Assembly (NCBI GenBank): GCA_051745835.1
Contig: JBNJEL010000009.1
Span: 1-30,478, forward strand
Reading direction: 5' to 3'
Source: JBNJEL01 sp051745835
GTDB lineage: Bacteria; Bacillota; Halanaerobiia; Halobacteroidales; Acetohalobiaceae
Length of the DNA stretch: 30,478 nucleotides
Shown here: positions 7,692-16,404 of the stretch, piece by piece
How positions within the stretch are numbered: position 1 is the stretch's first letter
Layout of the letters: each line of letters opens with the position of its first letter
Translations under genes and position numbers: made by a program
Notes under the pieces: generated by a model
Told to the model about the DNA's origin: nothing
Seen by the model: only the letters and a program-made list of their open reading frames with translations
Database searches by the model: none

Positions 7692-8972
7692 ATGAAGTTT
7701 AGCCAGGAAGAGATTGAAGAGAATAAAGTTAAATTAGATGTAGAAGTAGAAGCAGAAGAGACTAATAAAGCATTAGATGAAGCATATAAAAAAGTAGTTC
7801 AAGATGTAGATATTGATGGATTTAGAAAGGGTAAAGTACCGCGCAAGGTACTAGAAGCTAAGTACGGTAAAGAAGTCTTACATAAAGATGCATTGGATAT
7901 TTTACTACCTAAGTTCTATCGACAAGCAGTAGAAAAAGCTGATATTGAACCGATTGATCAGCCGGATATTACTGATGTTTCAATTGAAGAGGATACACCG
8001 ACTACTTTTACTGCGGAAGTAGAAGTTAAGCCGGAAGTAGAATTAGGAGAATATACAGAATTAGGTTTAGAAGAAGAGCCAGAAGAGATTACTGAAGAAG
8101 ATGTTGAGATGGAATTAAACACTAAACAAGAACAGTTTGCTCAACTTAAAGAAGCAGATCATGATGAAGTGCAAGACGGTGACTTTGTAATAATTGACTT
8201 TGAAGGATATGTAGATGGTGAAACATTTGAAGGCGGATCTGCTGAAGAATATACATTAGAGATTGGTTCTGAAAGCTTTATCCCTGGATTTGAAGAACAA
8301 TTAATCGGTGCCGAAGTTGGTGAAGAAGTAGAAGTTGATGTTACATTCCCAGAAGAATATCAGCAAGAAGATTTAGCTGGTGAAGGTGCTATCTTTAAGG
8401 TAGATGTTAAAGAGATTAAGGAGAAGGAAGTACCAGAATTAGATGATGAATTAGCAGCAGAAATTGGAGATTTTGATTCATTAGATGAATTAAAAGCAGA
8501 TACTAGATCCAAACTAGAAGAAGAGGCAGCAGAAAAGGCAGATAATCTACTTAAGAATGAATTGATTAAGCAGGTTACTGAGAATGCTGAAGTTAATATT
8601 CCCGAGACTATGATTGAGAATGAATTAGATATGATGATTAATAATATGAAGCAGAGATTACAACAGCAAGGAATGGACTTTGAACAGTACTTATCTGTAA
8701 TGGGTAAGGAAGAAGAGGACTTTAGAGATGAACAGAGAGAGGAAGCTAGAAATCAAGTTAAATCTACTCTAGTCTTAGATGCAATTGCTGAAGAGGAAGA
8801 TATTAATGTAACAGATGAAGAATTAGAGAATAAAATAGAAGAGATAGCTCAGCAGCAAGATCAGGAGCCAGAAATGGTTAAAGCTATGCTGCAGATGCAA
8901 GGACAGTATGAATCTCTAGCAGATAATATGAGAAATGAGAAAGTAATTAATTTCCTAGTAGAAAATAATTAG
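7692..8972 (+). CDS. tig: Trigger factor (ribosome-associated chaperone, peptidyl-prolyl isomerase)
   Basis: 426 residues, normal length. It binds at the ribosome tunnel exit and shields nascent chains. The N-terminal ribosome-docking domain carries 'GFRKGKVP' (43-50). The FKBP-type isomerase domain spans about 160-245 ('DGDFVIIDFEGYVDG', 'FIPGFEEQLIGAEVGEE'), and the C-terminal helical arms follow. The ribosome site is AAGGAGG, 7-8 bases before ATG. The protein is strikingly rich in Glu and Asp (for example 'EEEPEEITEEDVE'), more so than is usual in trigger factors, which fits a halophile with a salty cytoplasm (inference). It lies directly upstream of clpP-clpX, a classic partnership of folding and degradation genes. 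Confidence 0.97.
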   Translation: MKFSQEEIEENKVKLDVEVEAEETNKALDEAYKKVVQDVDIDGFRKGKVPRKVLEAKYGKEVLHKDALDILLPKFYRQAVEKADIEPIDQPDITDVSIEEDTPTTFTAEVEVKPEVELGEYTELGLEEEPEEITEEDVEMELNTKQEQFAQLKEADHDEVQDGDFVIIDFEGYVDGETFEGGSAEEYTLEIGSESFIPGFEEQLIGAEVGEEVEVDVTFPEEYQQEDLAGEGAIFKVDVKEIKEKEVPELDDELAAEIGDFDSLDELKADTRSKLEEEAAEKADNLLKNELIKQVTENAEVNIPETMIENELDMMINNMKQRLQQQGMDFEQYLSVMGKEEEDFRDEQREEARNQVKSTLVLDAIAEEEDINVTDEELENKIEEIAQQQDQEPEMVKAMLQMQGQYESLADNMRNEKVINFLVENN

Positions 8973-9053
8973 TACTCTCTTTTTAATTAAACAGATTTAA
9001 GTAGTTTATAAAGAGTAATTAAGAGTGAAAATCTGAAAGGGGAGTGAGAGAAG

Positions 9054-9653
9054 ATGAGTAATTTGGTACCAATGGTAGTAGAACAGACAAATCAAGGTGA
9101 ACGATCATATGATATCTATTCTCGACTATTAAAGGATAGAATTGTCTTTATCGGCAGTCCAATTGATGATAATATTGCTAACTTAGTAATTGCTCAGTTA
9201 TTATTCTTAGAAGCTGAGGATCCTGATAAAGATATCTATCTCTATATCAATAGCCCAGGTGGTTCAGTTACTTCCGCTTTAGCTATTTATGATACAATGA
9301 AGTACATCAAGCCTGATGTATCAACAATCTGTATGGGCTTAGGTGCTAGTGCTGGAGCCTTACTATTAGCTTCTGGTGCAGAAGGTAAGCGATATGCCCT
9401 ACCTTACGCACGAATTATGATTCATCAGCCAGCTGGTGGTGCAGAAGGTAGAGCTTCTGATATCGAAATTCAAGCTCAGGAGATTTTAGATTTACGTAAG
9501 ATCTTAAATGACATCTTAGCTGATCATACAGGTCAGCCATTAGAGAAGATTCAAGAAGATGTTGACCGTGATTTCTTCATGTCATCAGAAGAAGCTCAAG
9601 AATATGGTATTATTGATGAAGTCATCTCCCATCAGGATGAATTGAAGGGTTAA
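9054..9653 (+). CDS. clpP: ATP-dependent Clp protease proteolytic subunit
   Basis: 199 residues. It forms the double-heptamer proteolytic barrel fed by ClpX or ClpC. The catalytic triad is visible: S99 in 'GLGASAGALLLA' (most members read MAAS-x-G), H124 in 'IMIHQP' and D173 in 'VDRDFFMS'. The short N-terminal stretch 'LVPMVVEQT' is that of the typical bacterial ClpP. AAAGGGGAGTG precedes the ATG. It ends 21 bases before clpX, so the two are co-transcribed. No CtsR-type operator was seen upstream. Confidence 0.98.
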   Translation: MSNLVPMVVEQTNQGERSYDIYSRLLKDRIVFIGSPIDDNIANLVIAQLLFLEAEDPDKDIYLYINSPGGSVTSALAIYDTMKYIKPDVSTICMGLGASAGALLLASGAEGKRYALPYARIMIHQPAGGAEGRASDIEIQAQEILDLRKILNDILADHTGQPLEKIQEDVDRDFFMSSEEAQEYGIIDEVISHQDELKG

Positions 9654-9674
9654 TTTAATTAAAGAGGTGATAAA

Positions 9675-10925
9675 ATGTTTAAGTTTGGTGATGAAGAAGA
9701 GGGCCAACTCAAGTGTTCTTTCTGCGGTAAAGTCCAAGAGCAGGTACAGAAATTAGTAGCTGGTCCTGGAGTATATATTTGTGATGAATGTATTGAGCTG
9801 TGTAATGAGATTATTGAAGAAGAGTTAGAAGAAGAAGTTGATGTCGGTTTAAATAAAATTCCTAAACCAAAAGAGATTAATAATATTCTTGATGAGTATG
9901 TTATCGGACAGGAACGAGCTAAAAAATCTTTGTCGGTAGCTGTTTATAATCACTATAAACGAGTTAATTCTGGAATGCAGGTCGATGATGTAGAATTAGA
10001 GAAGAGTAATATCTGCATGATTGGGCCAACTGGTTGCGGTAAGACATTATTAGCTCAGACTTTAGCTCGGATCTTAGATGTTCCATTTGCTATAGCTGAT
10101 GCTACTTCCTTAACTGAAGCAGGTTATGTAGGAGAAGATGTAGAGAATATCCTACTTAAGTTAATCCAAGCTGCTGATTATGATGTAGAACGAGCGGAGA
10201 AAGGAATTATCTACATTGACGAAATAGATAAGGTTGCTCGTAAGTCTGAAAATCCATCAATTACTCGTGATGTATCAGGTGAGGGTGTGCAGCAGGCATT
10301 ACTTAAGATCTTAGAAGGAACTGAAGCTAGTGTACCGCCACAGGGTGGACGTAAGCATCCGCACCAAGAGTTTATTCAGATTGATACAACTAATATTCTC
10401 TTTATTTGCGGTGGAGCCTTTAACGGATTAGAGAAGATTATTCAATCTCGTATGGATGATAAAGTGATTGGATTTGGAGCTGATGTTAAGAGTAAGGAAG
10501 ATCAAGAGATCGGTGAAGTTCTTAAGCATGTTAAGTCTCAGGATGTATTAAAGTATGGTCTTATTCCTGAATTTGTAGGACGAATTCCGGTTTTAGTAAC
10601 ATTAGATCAGTTAGATGAGGAAGCGTTAGTTGAAATCTTAACTGAACCGAAGAATGCGTTGGTGAAGCAGTATTCTAAATTCTTTGACTTAGATGGAGTA
10701 GAGTTAGAGTTTACTGAACCTGCTTTAGAAGCGATCGCTGAAAAGACATTAGAGCATGATACTGGAGCTCGAGGTCTTAGATCGATTGTAGAAGAGTCGA
10801 TCTTAGATATTATGTATGATCTACCATCACAGAATGATATTGAGAAATGTATTATTACCGAAGATGTAATTTATGAAGGTGAAAAACCTAAATTAGTTAG
10901 AATTAATCAAGAAGAGACTGCTTAA
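9675..10925 (+). CDS. clpX: ATP-dependent Clp protease ATP-binding subunit ClpX
   Basis: 416 residues. AAA+ unfoldase that recognises tagged or native substrates and threads them into ClpP. The N-terminal zinc domain has C14, C17, C36 and C39. Walker A is GPTGCGKT (117-124), Walker B 'IIYIDEIDKVAR', with sensor and arginine-finger region 'LIPEFVGRIPV' and C-terminal 'GARGLRSIVEE'. The 'IGFGADV' loop is the IGF contact with ClpP, agreeing with the neighbouring clpP. AAAGAGGTG precedes ATG. The stop codon lies inside the loop of the terminator hairpin. Confidence 0.98.
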   Translation: MFKFGDEEEGQLKCSFCGKVQEQVQKLVAGPGVYICDECIELCNEIIEEELEEEVDVGLNKIPKPKEINNILDEYVIGQERAKKSLSVAVYNHYKRVNSGMQVDDVELEKSNICMIGPTGCGKTLLAQTLARILDVPFAIADATSLTEAGYVGEDVENILLKLIQAADYDVERAEKGIIYIDEIDKVARKSENPSITRDVSGEGVQQALLKILEGTEASVPPQGGRKHPHQEFIQIDTTNILFICGGAFNGLEKIIQSRMDDKVIGFGADVKSKEDQEIGEVLKHVKSQDVLKYGLIPEFVGRIPVLVTLDQLDEEALVEILTEPKNALVKQYSKFFDLDGVELEFTEPALEAIAEKTLEHDTGARGLRSIVEESILDIMYDLPSQNDIEKCIITEDVIYEGEKPKLVRINQEETA

Positions 10926-10943
10926 GTTAGCAGTCTCTTTTTA
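10913..10943 (+). terminator. Terminator overlapping the clpX stop codon
   Basis: Perfect 10-base stem AGAGACTGCT (10913-10922) with AGCAGTCTCT (10929-10938) around a six-base loop containing the TAA stop, followed by a T run. It ends the clpP-clpX unit. Confidence 0.88.
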
Positions 10944-11005
10944 ATTATCTATGCATCTATTAACTCCTACCTGCTTAATTGATTACTTTGAATTGAAAGT
11001 ATTGA

Positions 11006-11034
11006 GGATAAAAATAGAGATGTTGGATATAATA
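11006..11034 (+). promoter_or_regulatory. Possible forespore (sigma-F-like) promoter of lonB
   Basis: GGATATAATA (11025-11034) fits the sigma-F -10 pattern GGNNANAHTR, and GGATA (11006-11010) lies 14 bases before it, close to the GYATA/15-base ideal. Bacillus subtilis lonB is known to be sigma-F dependent. The match is short, the -35 has one mismatch, and a similar GGATATAAT also occurs before folC, so chance is a real alternative. Confidence 0.35.
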
Positions 11035-11081
11035 ATTAACACTAATTAAATAATATCTTTAAGGAGGTAGGAGTCACCTTT

Positions 11082-12758
11082 ATGAATATATTGGGAATTA
11101 TTCAGTTTTTCTTTGCCGTGGTAATTGGACTTTACTTTTGGAATTTATTACGTAAACAGCAGAGAAATAAGAAAGCAGTAGTTAAAGAGTCTAAAAAAGA
11201 GATGAATAAATTAAAGCGGATGCGACAGCGTTCTTTAACTGAACCTTTATCAGAAAAGACGAGACCAAGTGAATTTGGAGAGATTGTAGGACAAGAAGAA
11301 GGTCTCAAAGCACTAAAAGCTGCTTTATGTGGTCCTAATCCACAGCATGTGATTATCTATGGGCCGCCGGGAATTGGTAAAACAGCAGCTGCACGATTGG
11401 TACTCCAAGAAGCTAAAGAGTGTAGTACATCGCCATTTAATGAGCAATCTGAATTTATAGAGTTGGATGCTACGACAGCACGCTTTGATGAACGAGGAAT
11501 TGCTGACCCGCTTATTGGTAGTGTTCATGATCCTATCTATCAGGGGGCTGGAGCAATGGGAGCTGCAGGTATTCCGCAGCCTAAACCGGGAGCAGTAACT
11601 AAAGCACACGGGGGAATCTTATTTATTGATGAGATTGGTGAATTACATCCAATTCAGATGAATAAGTTACTTAAAGTATTAGAAGATAGAAAGGTCTTTT
11701 TAGATAGCTCATACTATCATGAAGAAGATGATAATATACCGCAGTATATTCATGAGATCTTTCAGAAAGGACTGCCTGCTGACTTTAGAATGGTAGGGGC
11801 TACAACTCGTAAGCCAGCAGAAATACCACCGGCAATTCGTTCTCGTTGTCTAGAAATCTACTTTAATCCGTTAGCTCCTCAGGAAATTGAACAGATAGCT
11901 ACTAATGCTGCTAGTAAGGCGGGGTTTGCTATTGAACAGCAAGCAGTAGAGATTATTAAACAATATTCGACTAATGGTCGAGACACAGTAAATATGATTC
12001 AAACCGCAGGCGGATTAGTTTTAGCTGAGAATAGACGCGTAAAGGAGATTACAACGGTAGATATTGAGTGGGTAATTAACAGCGGAAAGTATGATCCACG
12101 TCCGGATAGTGAGGTTAATGATCAACCGCAGATTGGTGTGGTTCATGGTTTAGCAGTTAAAGGGCCGAACTTAGGAGTTTTAATTGAGATTGAAGTATCA
12201 GCGATTGAAGTAGCAGCGCAGAGTGGTAATATTCAGGTGACAGGAATTATTGAAGAAGAAGAGGTGGGCAACCGCCAACGGAAAGTACGTCGCAAGAGTA
12301 TGGTTAAAGGATCGATTGAGAATGTAATGACTACGTTGCGTAAGTATATCGATGTTCAGCCGCAGGATTATGATTTACATATTAACTTTCCCGGCGGCAT
12401 ACCACTTGATGGCCCTTCGGCGGGAATTACGGTAGCGACAGCTATCTATTCGGCATTAACTGAACAGCCTATTGATAATCAAGTAGCTATGACCGGTGAA
12501 CTATCAATTCGCGGGTTAGTAAAACCAATTGGTGGAGTAACTGCTAAGATTGAAGCTGCTCAGCGTGCTGGAGCTAAGAAAGTGATCATACCAGCAGATA
12601 ACTGGCAGGAGAACTTTGCTCACTTTGATGATGTGGAAGTGATTAAAGTACATAATTTAAAAGAGGTATTAGATCAAGCTATCGTGCAAGGGGAAGTCGA
12701 AGTAGACCCTCAACTTAAAGATAATCTTAATTTTTTGACTGCTTCACCGATAAGTTAA
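11082..12758 (+). CDS. lonB: ATP-dependent protease LonB (membrane-anchored, Bacillus type)
   Basis: 558 residues. An N-terminal hydrophobic helix (about 3-20) precedes a basic linker, then an AAA+ module with Walker A GPPGIGKT (94-101) and 'GGILFIDEIGEL' Walker B, and a C-terminal Lon protease domain with the Ser-Lys dyad S446 ('DGPSAGIT') and K489 ('GGVTAKIEAA'), 43 residues apart as in other Lons. It lacks the large N-terminal substrate domain of LonA. In Bacillus this type acts in the forespore. AAGGAGG precedes ATG by a somewhat long gap. It is placed directly before lonA, as in Bacillus. Confusion with archaeal LonB or RadA-like proteins is unlikely because of the TM helix and dyad spacing. 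Confidence 0.93.
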   Translation: MNILGIIQFFFAVVIGLYFWNLLRKQQRNKKAVVKESKKEMNKLKRMRQRSLTEPLSEKTRPSEFGEIVGQEEGLKALKAALCGPNPQHVIIYGPPGIGKTAAARLVLQEAKECSTSPFNEQSEFIELDATTARFDERGIADPLIGSVHDPIYQGAGAMGAAGIPQPKPGAVTKAHGGILFIDEIGELHPIQMNKLLKVLEDRKVFLDSSYYHEEDDNIPQYIHEIFQKGLPADFRMVGATTRKPAEIPPAIRSRCLEIYFNPLAPQEIEQIATNAASKAGFAIEQQAVEIIKQYSTNGRDTVNMIQTAGGLVLAENRRVKEITTVDIEWVINSGKYDPRPDSEVNDQPQIGVVHGLAVKGPNLGVLIEIEVSAIEVAAQSGNIQVTGIIEEEEVGNRQRKVRRKSMVKGSIENVMTTLRKYIDVQPQDYDLHINFPGGIPLDGPSAGITVATAIYSALTEQPIDNQVAMTGELSIRGLVKPIGGVTAKIEAAQRAGAKKVIIPADNWQENFAHFDDVEVIKVHNLKEVLDQAIVQGEVEVDPQLKDNLNFLTASPIS

Positions 12759-12831
12759 GTTCTGATGAAGGATTTTTATTAGATTGATAGAATAATAATT
12801 AAGTGTCGGAGTAAAAATTGGAGGGATGGGT

Positions 12832-15168
12832 ATGGTTGAAGAAATTGATGAAGTTGAGATTAAAGATGAATTACCTTTATTAGTTTTACGCGGATTAGTA
12901 GTTTTCCCCCATATGGTAATTCCACTATTAGTGGGGCGCGATAAATCTGTGGAAGCTTTAGAGGAAGCGATGGTTGAAGATAGATTAATTCTGTTAACAG
13001 CACAAAAAGACGAAAGTATTGAAGAACCTGAGGTCGATGAGATCTATGAGATGGGAACAGTAGCTCAGGTTAAGCAGTTAGTAAAGCTGCCTGATGGTAC
13101 TATTAAGATCTTAGTTGAGGGGATTCAACGAGCTAAAATTGATCAGTATCTACAACATGACCCTTACTTTGAAGTTAAGTTAGATAAGGTTGAAGCTACA
13201 GAAGAGAAGACTAAAGAGTTAGAAGCTTTAATGCGTAACTTAGTTAATAAGTTTGAGGAGTATGTTAAGCTAAATACTAAATTACCACCGGAGACGATGA
13301 TGACCGTAGCTAATATTGAAGACCCAGGACGGCTAGTAGATGTAATGGTCTCTCATATGTCGCTTAAAATTGCTCAAGAACAGCAGATTTTACAGGCAGT
13401 TTCTTATAAGGAACGCTTAGAGGAACTCTATAAATTATTAGAAGAGGAGATTGAAGTCTTAGAGGTTAAAGAGAAGATTAGTACTGAGGTGCGAGATCAA
13501 GTAGAGAAGCGCCAAAAAGAGTACTACCTCAAAGAGCAGCTTAAGGCGATTAAAAAAGAGTTAGGGCAGGATGAAGATCTTACTGATGAGATTGAAGAGT
13601 ATAAAGAGCAGATTGAAGAAACTGATCTACCAGAAGAAGTAGAGGAGAAAGCACTTAAGGAAGTAAATCGATTAACTAAGATGCCGCCAATGGCTAATGA
13701 AGGGGTAGTAATTAGAAATTATCTTGACTGTATTCTAGATCTACCGTGGAATGAGAAATCGGAAGATCGGTTAGTCTTAGATGAAGCGAATCAGATTTTG
13801 GAGCGAGACCACTACGGATTAGAAGATGTTAAGGATCGAATTCTGGAGTACTTAGCAGTACGTAAGTTATCTGATGAGATGAAAAGTCCGATTCTTTGCT
13901 TAGTAGGCCCGCCTGGTGTTGGTAAGACATCATTAGGTAAATCTTTAGCTGAAGCAATTGGACGTGAGTTTATTCGTCTTTCACTAGGTGGTTTGAAGGA
14001 TGAAGCTGAAATTCGCGGACACCGCCGCACCTATGTTGGTTCGCGACCAGGGCGAATTATTAATGCTATCCGTGATGCTGGTACTAATAATCCATTATTC
14101 TTATTAGATGAAGTCGATAAGATTCAAAGTGACTTTAGAGGTGATCCAGCAGCTGCTTTATTGGAGGTCTTGGATCCAGAACAGAATGATACCTTTACCG
14201 ATCATTATTTAGAGTTGCCGTTTGATCTATCAGATGTGATCTTTATTACAACAGCTAATGTCACTCACACTATTCCGCGTCCACTTTTAGATCGGATGGA
14301 AGTGATTGAGATTGCTGGTTATACTGAAGATGATAAGGTTAAGATTGCTAAAGAGCACTTGCTGCCAGAACAGATTGAAAATCATGGACTTAGTGAGGAT
14401 CAGATTAATATATCAGATAATGCACTAAAAAAAGTAATTCGTAACTACACTAAGGAAGCCGGAGTGAGAAATCTCGAACGAGAATTAGCTAGCATCTGTC
14501 GTAAAGTTGCTAAAGAGGTAGTAGAAGGTAAAGAGAGATTAAGTCGGATTACTATTCAGAATGTAGATAAGTACTTAGGAATTGAAGACTTTGATTATGG
14601 TAAAGCTAATGAAGAGTCTCAAGTTGGTGTAGCTACAGGTTTAGCTTGGACTCAGGCGGGAGGAAATATCCTTCGAATTGAAGTTTCGGTAGTGCCAGGT
14701 AAGGGTAAGTTGTTACTAACCGGTAAGTTAGGTGATGTAATGAAGGAATCCGGTCAGGCAGCGTTAAGTTATGCCCGCAGTAAGATAGAGGAGTTTGATT
14801 TTGAAGATGATTTCCATGAGAATTATGATATTCATATTCATGTACCTAAAGGAGCAATTCCTAAGGATGGCCCATCAGCAGGAATAACAATTACTACTGC
14901 AATTATCTCTGCTCTATCCGGTAAGAAGGTCAACTCTAAGGTAGCAATGACTGGAGAGATTACTCTACGCGGTCGAGTTTTACCGGTAGGCGGTATTGAA
15001 AGTAAGGTCTTAGCAGCCCATCGAGCTGGAATTGAGACTGTCATCTTACCGCAGGAGAATAAGAAGAATTTAGATGAGATTCCTAAGAATATTAAGCGCG
15101 ATTTAGACTTTAAATTGGTTGAGCATATGGATGAGGTAACTGCTGTAGCTCTATTAGAGGAGGAGTAA
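12832..15168 (+). CDS. lon: ATP-dependent protease La (LonA)
   Basis: Start chosen at ATG 12832 (778 residues): GGAGGG at 12820-12825 touches the upstream in-frame ATG at 12826 but gives 6 bases to 12832. An N-terminal substrate-recognition domain opens with 'LPLLVLRGLVVFPHMVIPL', then a coiled-coil stretch, AAA+ module with Walker A GPPGVGKT (359-366), 'FLLDEVDKI' Walker B, and the Lon peptidase domain with S682 ('DGPSAGIT') and K725 ('GGIESKVLAA'). It degrades misfolded and short-lived regulatory proteins in the cytoplasm. It ends 2 bases before engB, whose ribosome site lies in its last codons. No clear promoter was found in the 73-base gap after lonB. Confidence 0.97.
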   Translation: MVEEIDEVEIKDELPLLVLRGLVVFPHMVIPLLVGRDKSVEALEEAMVEDRLILLTAQKDESIEEPEVDEIYEMGTVAQVKQLVKLPDGTIKILVEGIQRAKIDQYLQHDPYFEVKLDKVEATEEKTKELEALMRNLVNKFEEYVKLNTKLPPETMMTVANIEDPGRLVDVMVSHMSLKIAQEQQILQAVSYKERLEELYKLLEEEIEVLEVKEKISTEVRDQVEKRQKEYYLKEQLKAIKKELGQDEDLTDEIEEYKEQIEETDLPEEVEEKALKEVNRLTKMPPMANEGVVIRNYLDCILDLPWNEKSEDRLVLDEANQILERDHYGLEDVKDRILEYLAVRKLSDEMKSPILCLVGPPGVGKTSLGKSLAEAIGREFIRLSLGGLKDEAEIRGHRRTYVGSRPGRIINAIRDAGTNNPLFLLDEVDKIQSDFRGDPAAALLEVLDPEQNDTFTDHYLELPFDLSDVIFITTANVTHTIPRPLLDRMEVIEIAGYTEDDKVKIAKEHLLPEQIENHGLSEDQINISDNALKKVIRNYTKEAGVRNLERELASICRKVAKEVVEGKERLSRITIQNVDKYLGIEDFDYGKANEESQVGVATGLAWTQAGGNILRIEVSVVPGKGKLLLTGKLGDVMKESGQAALSYARSKIEEFDFEDDFHENYDIHIHVPKGAIPKDGPSAGITITTAIISALSGKKVNSKVAMTGEITLRGRVLPVGGIESKVLAAHRAGIETVILPQENKKNLDEIPKNIKRDLDFKLVEHMDEVTAVALLEEE

Positions 15169-15170
15169 GA

Positions 15171-15755
15171 ATGAACTTTCGGAATATAGAAGTAATCGGC
15201 AAAGCTACTAAGCCAGCTGACTATCCTCGACATGACCTGCCGGAGATTGCATTAGCGGGCAGGTCAAATGTCGGTAAATCTTCATTGATTAATCAGATTG
15301 TTAAGCGTAAGCGGTTTGCCTCTACAAGTTCTAAACCGGGCAAGACCCAATCTCTTAACTTCTATGGGGTTGATAATCAGTTTGCCTTTGTTGATCTGCC
15401 GGGGTATGGTTTTGCTAAAGTGCCGGATAAGGTGAAGGATAAATGGTCTGAAATGATAGAGGAGTATCTCTTTAATCGCTATAATCTAGCAGGAATAATT
15501 TTAATTGTTGATGCTAGACATAAGCCTACTGATGATGATTTGATGATGTATAATTGTTTATTGGAGATGGATCTACCTCACTTAGTTGTTGGTACAAAAG
15601 TTGATAAGTTATCTAATAGTCAACTAAAACCTAATCGTCAACAGATCTTTGATAAATTGAACTTAGTAGATGAGTCTACATTTGTTTACTTCTCTGCTAA
15701 GGACGGTACAGGCAAGAAGGAAGTATTGAAGTTTATTAGACAGTCAGTTCAATAA
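15171..15755 (+). CDS. engB: Ribosome biogenesis GTP-binding protein EngB/YsxC
   Basis: 194 residues. Small GTPase needed for 50S subunit assembly. G1 'GRSNVGKS' (30-37), a threonine/serine-containing G2 ('KPGKTQSLNFY'), G3 'DLPGYGFAKV', G4 'TKVDKL' and G5 'SAKDGTGK' are all present. ATG follows GAGGAGG formed by the end of lon, so the pair is translationally coupled; lon-engB linkage is the same in Bacillus. Confidence 0.97.
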   Translation: MNFRNIEVIGKATKPADYPRHDLPEIALAGRSNVGKSSLINQIVKRKRFASTSSKPGKTQSLNFYGVDNQFAFVDLPGYGFAKVPDKVKDKWSEMIEEYLFNRYNLAGIILIVDARHKPTDDDLMMYNCLLEMDLPHLVVGTKVDKLSNSQLKPNRQQIFDKLNLVDESTFVYFSAKDGTGKKEVLKFIRQSVQ

Positions 15756-15836
15756 CTTTTACTTAGGAGCTAACTTATTTAAGTGCGAATTATGATCAAG
15801 TATTGTTAGTAATAGTTGTAGAAGGGTGAGTTTTCA

Positions 15837-16340
15837 GTGAAGAGTGAGTATCCAATTGATCAAACTGAGGAGATCTTTCCTCACTTTCCAGTAGTATTGA
15901 CTACTATTGGAGATAATATTATTACTTTAGAATTTGTACAATTCTTTGCCTTTGATTCGCCGATTATAGGTATTGGTATCGATCCTAATAATTATTCACA
16001 TCAACTAATTAAAGAACAGTCTGAATTTGTAATTAATATACCAACAACTAAGTTAATCGATGAAGTTAAGTTCTGTGGTAATAACTCGGGGCGTAACTTA
16101 GATAAGTTCTCCGCTACAGGTCTTACGCCTAAACAAGCAGCAGTAGTTAAGGGGCAGTTAATTGTAGAGTGTCCAATTAATATTGAGTGTTGCGTTGTCA
16201 AAGAAGAAAAGATTGGTAATTGTGAGTGGTTCTTTGGTGAGATTAAAAAAGTTCATGTAACGGAAGAGTATCAGCGATTAAATTCGCTCTTGTATGGTAA
16301 TAATATCTATCATAATCTTAAGTTGAAAGAGTATAATTGA
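15837..16340 (+). CDS. Flavin reductase-like (FMN-binding split-barrel) domain protein
   Basis: 167 residues, starting with GTG at 15837 after AGGGTGA (7-base spacing). The order 'PVVLTTIGDN', 'SPIIGIGIDP', 'QSEFVINIPTTKLIDEVKFCG', then 'LDKFSATGLTP' and 'IVECPINIECCV' follows the flavin-reductase-like family, which binds FMN and passes electrons from NAD(P)H or acts in Fe-S flavoproteins and decarboxylase-like enzymes. C-terminal 'WFFGEIKKVHV' is typical. Partner and substrate are unknown. It stands alone, 81 bases after engB and ahead of the valS promoter; nothing in the context explains it. Confidence 0.8.
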   Translation: MKSEYPIDQTEEIFPHFPVVLTTIGDNIITLEFVQFFAFDSPIIGIGIDPNNYSHQLIKEQSEFVINIPTTKLIDEVKFCGNNSGRNLDKFSATGLTPKQAAVVKGQLIVECPINIECCVVKEEKIGNCEWFFGEIKKVHVTEEYQRLNSLLYGNNIYHNLKLKEYN

Positions 16341-16369
16341 TTTTAGGAAAGTTAGTTTATAGATTAGAG

Positions 16370-16398
16370 TTGACAATTCAAATTAGTCAGTATATGAT
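16370..16398 (+). promoter_or_regulatory. Sigma-A promoter of valS
   Basis: Perfect TTGACA (16370-16375), 17 bases, TATGAT (16393-16398). Transcription should begin near 16405, just before the T-box stem I. Confidence 0.85.
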
Positions 16399-16404
16399 AG
16401 AATA

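Noticed and set aside
14838..15233. Minus-strand open frame opposite the lonA/engB junction
   Set aside because: Overlaps two well-supported genes, and its composition is that of an antisense frame; other minus-strand frames (1936-2139, 11325-11609, 13812-14030, 16001-16201, 17221-17418, 19698-20057, 25902-26231, 30019-30297) were dropped for the same reason.
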